Shown: positions 35,797 through 37,921 of the stretch, piece after piece
How the letters are laid out: each line of letters starts with the position of its first letter
How positions within the stretch are numbered: the first letter of the stretch is position 1
From: Stentor coeruleus
Lineage: Eukaryota > Ciliophora > Heterotrichea > Heterotrichida > Stentoridae
Reading direction: 5' to 3'
DNA length: 37,921 nt
NCBI GenBank assembly: GCA_001970955.1
Contig: MPUH01000731.1
Coordinates: forward strand, 1-37,921
Program-made: the position numbers and the translations under genes
Notes under the pieces: model-generated
Seen by the model: only the letters and a program-made list of their open reading frames with translations
Told to the model about the DNA's origin: nothing
Database searches by the model: none

Positions 35797-37921
35797 ATGG
35801 GAAAATGTATGGCAAAGCCTGCTTTAGAGACTCGTGATATAACCACTCATGAATCAATTAAAGAATCCAATAATTCCAACCCTTTAGAAGAACTTATCGG
35901 TATGAAGATTGAAAAAGATTTCCAAATAGACCAGATTTCGAAAAATTTGATATATAATTCACTGTCGAAGAATTACCTTTTCCGAGATCTTACGATGATT
36001 GATTTCGAAGCTTTGTACAGAAAATTGTATTTTGTAGTTGCTGAAGAAAACTGTTATGTTTTTAAGCAAGGAAGTCTTGGTTCATTGTTTTTCATCATAA
36101 ACTCAGGTAAAGTTGAAGTAATCGTTAATAATAAAAAAAGATCTTATTTATCCAAGGGAGAATGCTTTGGCGAGATAGCTTTATTGTCTAATTCTTATCG
36201 TAAAGCTTCAATAAAAGCACAAATAAAATGTTCGTTCTGGGTTTTGAGTCGTGAAGAGTTTTTCTCAGCCTTGAAAAAAATTTACTCTCGTAGCTATGAT
36301 AAGATTAGAAACATAATTTCAAAGTCATCGTTTTTTATGAATTTTCCAGAAAACAAAAAGGATCAGATTAGCAAATTAGCAATTTTTCATAAATACGAAG
36401 ATAATCAATTTATTGTTAGAGAAGGAGATGAAGGTGAAATATTATTTATGTTAAAATCAGGTTGTGTGATATTTAAAAAGTCTGGACAGGAAGTTTTAAG
36501 ATTATCAACACCAGGGGAAATTTTTGGAGAAGGGGCAATTTTAGCGGGTTCAAAAAGGTTGGCAACTTGTTTAACTTTAGGAATTACTGAAGTGGTTTCA
36601 TTGGATAGGGATAACATGCAGAGTATTTTTGGGAATGATTATAGGCAGATTTTATTGAAAAATTTGGTGAAAAATACAATATTATCTGATCCACAGTTAG
36701 GATTTCTTGCAAAAAATGATGTGATTAAGATATCAGAAAATATTAAATGTAAGGAATATAAGGGTTTTGAAAAAGCTATACCTGCTAATTATAAGAAAAA
36801 CAGTATGTTAAGAATAATTTGCACAGGATCTATTGCAAGTATTGGAGAAGAACATAAAATTGGCTCTTATCAAGCTATAGGGTTGGACAATAGTAATGAA
36901 AATAATCTTAAACCCTTTGATTATATAGCAGAAACTGAATCAATTATTTGTGAAATCACAAAAGAAAATTTAGAAAAAATACTCAAAGTCAACATCCATG
37001 AACTTTTTGAAAGATTACATCGAGTTAGATTCCTCAAAAAAATTAATATTTTCCGAACACTTTCTCTTGAATCCATAAAAACTTTATCTGAAGGTATGGA
37101 AAAATTCCGATGTCTTTCAGGCGAAATTCTATTCAAATCTGGCTCAGATGCTTTTAGTCTTTTCATAATAAAATCAGGTAAAATTGAAATTTTTAGTGAT
37201 AGAAAATCACTGCGTATAGTAGGAAAATATGATACTTTTGGTGAAAGGTGTATAAATGAGCGTAAGAGAAGTGCTAATGCTCGATGCTTAGAAGATTCAG
37301 AAATTTATGTTGTTGCAAAAAACTTAATTTTACAACTTCCTGAAATAAAATTTTTAATAGCTGAGCTTAATAGAAAAAAATATTATCAAAGAGATGTGAA
37401 TTTTTTTGATATGATAATAAAAGGAGAATTATTAACAAGTATTGAAAATAGAAAGAAGTATTGGATAAAAGATAGAAAGGAAAATGTTTCATATGATCTT
37501 ATTGTCAAACCTAAATGTTTATTGGATTCTGTACAAGAATGTTATGATTTGGTTTTTGAAAGAGAAATCATGTTACAATTAGAGCATAGGCAAATAGTTA
37601 AACTTGTTACAACGAAACATGATGATGAACATATTTATTTTGTTACAGAGCATATAAAAGGGAAATATTTACGTGAAGTGATTCCTTTAGATGAAAATTA
37701 TTTGAAATTTTTTACTTTGTATTTAGTTTCTGTTTTAGAGTATTTACATGATAAAGATATTATTTATAGGAATATGTGCACTGATAATATTTCGATAAAT
37801 ACAAAAGGTCTTCCTTTTATCCAAGATTTTTCACAAACTAAAATTATACATGGAAGGGCATATACAAGAGTTGGGAATCCTTTTTATAGAGCACCTGAAA
37901 TGATTTTGGGAAGAGGGTATA
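35797..37921 (+). CDS. PKG-like protein with four cyclic-nucleotide-binding domains and a degenerate kinase domain (partial, 708+ aa)
   Basis: The frame is open from the ATG to the window end, so the 3' end is missing. The N-terminus MGKCMAKP has Gly2 and Cys4, a classical myristoylation/palmitoylation arrangement. Four CNB domains follow. CNB1 has FGEIALL at 124-130 with R135, and CNB2 has FGEGAIL at 243-249 with R254. CNB3 (about 310-395) lacks a phosphate-binding cassette, and CNB4 has FGERCI at 481-486. A four-CNB layout with a degenerate third domain is known from apicomplexan PKG. The kinase domain starts near 545. It has no glycine loop, the beta3 lysine appears to be Ile in YDLIVK (566-571), the catalytic YRD is YRN (Asn659), the loop Lys is Cys, and DFG is DFS (677-679); RAPE (698-701) remains. 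This points to a pseudokinase cyclic-nucleotide sensor. Confidence 0.85.
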   Translation, partial: MGKCMAKPALETRDITTHESIKESNNSNPLEELIGMKIEKDFQIDQISKNLIYNSLSKNYLFRDLTMIDFEALYRKLYFVVAEENCYVFKQGSLGSLFFIINSGKVEVIVNNKKRSYLSKGECFGEIALLSNSYRKASIKAQIKCSFWVLSREEFFSALKKIYSRSYDKIRNIISKSSFFMNFPENKKDQISKLAIFHKYEDNQFIVREGDEGEILFMLKSGCVIFKKSGQEVLRLSTPGEIFGEGAILAGSKRLATCLTLGITEVVSLDRDNMQSIFGNDYRQILLKNLVKNTILSDPQLGFLAKNDVIKISENIKCKEYKGFEKAIPANYKKNSMLRIICTGSIASIGEEHKIGSYQAIGLDNSNENNLKPFDYIAETESIICEITKENLEKILKVNIHELFERLHRVRFLKKINIFRTLSLESIKTLSEGMEKFRCLSGEILFKSGSDAFSLFIIKSGKIEIFSDRKSLRIVGKYDTFGERCINERKRSANARCLEDSEIYVVAKNLILQLPEIKFLIAELNRKKYYQRDVNFFDMIIKGELLTSIENRKKYWIKDRKENVSYDLIVKPKCLLDSVQECYDLVFEREIMLQLEHRQIVKLVTTKHDDEHIYFVTEHIKGKYLREVIPLDENYLKFFTLYLVSVLEYLHDKDIIYRNMCTDNISINTKGLPFIQDFSQTKIIHGRAYTRVGNPFYRAPEMILGRGY

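Overview
The window looks like macronuclear DNA of a heterotrich ciliate, most likely Stentor or a close relative. The DNA is very AT-rich and gene-dense. Conserved proteins read cleanly in the standard code: no conserved gene needs a reassigned stop, and TAA, TAG and (once, at 8903) TGA all end genes. The decisive clue is intron size. Two paralogous genes each become one continuous reading frame only when two introns of exactly 15 nt are removed (GT...AG, at the same places in both copies). Fifteen-nucleotide introns together with the standard code are a hallmark of Stentor. The species assignment is inference.

Layout. 1-571: C-free, G-rich flank of a gene beyond the left edge. 572-1658: two small hypothetical genes (+). 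1960-4098 (-): a 712-residue disordered protein with F-x-P-x repeats. 4414-5517 (+): a C2HC zinc-finger-like protein. 5580-5969 (-): transcription factor NF-YC. 6005-7024 (-): a disordered hypothetical protein. 7272-11700 (+): three coiled-coil proteins in a row. 11743-12327 (-): a four-helix membrane protein. 12947-13516 (+): mitochondrial ATP synthase OSCP. 14334-21629 (+): a tandem pair of about 1,110-residue Kelch / cysteine-rich / three-TM surface proteins. 22238-23899 (+): an Aurora-like kinase. 23889-24475 (-): a decayed U2 snRNP A' (U2A') gene. 24673-31207 (+): a tandem family of three divergent kinase-like proteins, plus the broken tail of a further duplication. 31511-32509 (+): a coiled-coil protein. 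33123-33755 (-): Rab6-like GTPase. 34205-34941 (-): probable relic of a membrane-protein gene. 35797-window end (+): a PKG-like protein with four cyclic-nucleotide-binding domains and a degenerate kinase domain, cut by the window edge.

The genes do not form a pathway. The themes are signalling (five kinase-like genes in the right-hand 16 kb), cytoskeleton-type coiled-coil proteins, and recent local duplication with decay. Gene flanks show extreme strand asymmetry: the sense strand is nearly free of G upstream of many genes and nearly free of C downstream. Three single-N positions sit inside exact direct repeats of 47-78 bp and look like uncollapsed contig overlaps.

The best candidates for something undescribed are the DFS-type kinase family with its roughly 270-residue helical N-terminus, the PKG-like pseudokinase, the Kelch/Cys-rich/3-TM pair, and the decayed 15-nt introns in the U2A' relic.
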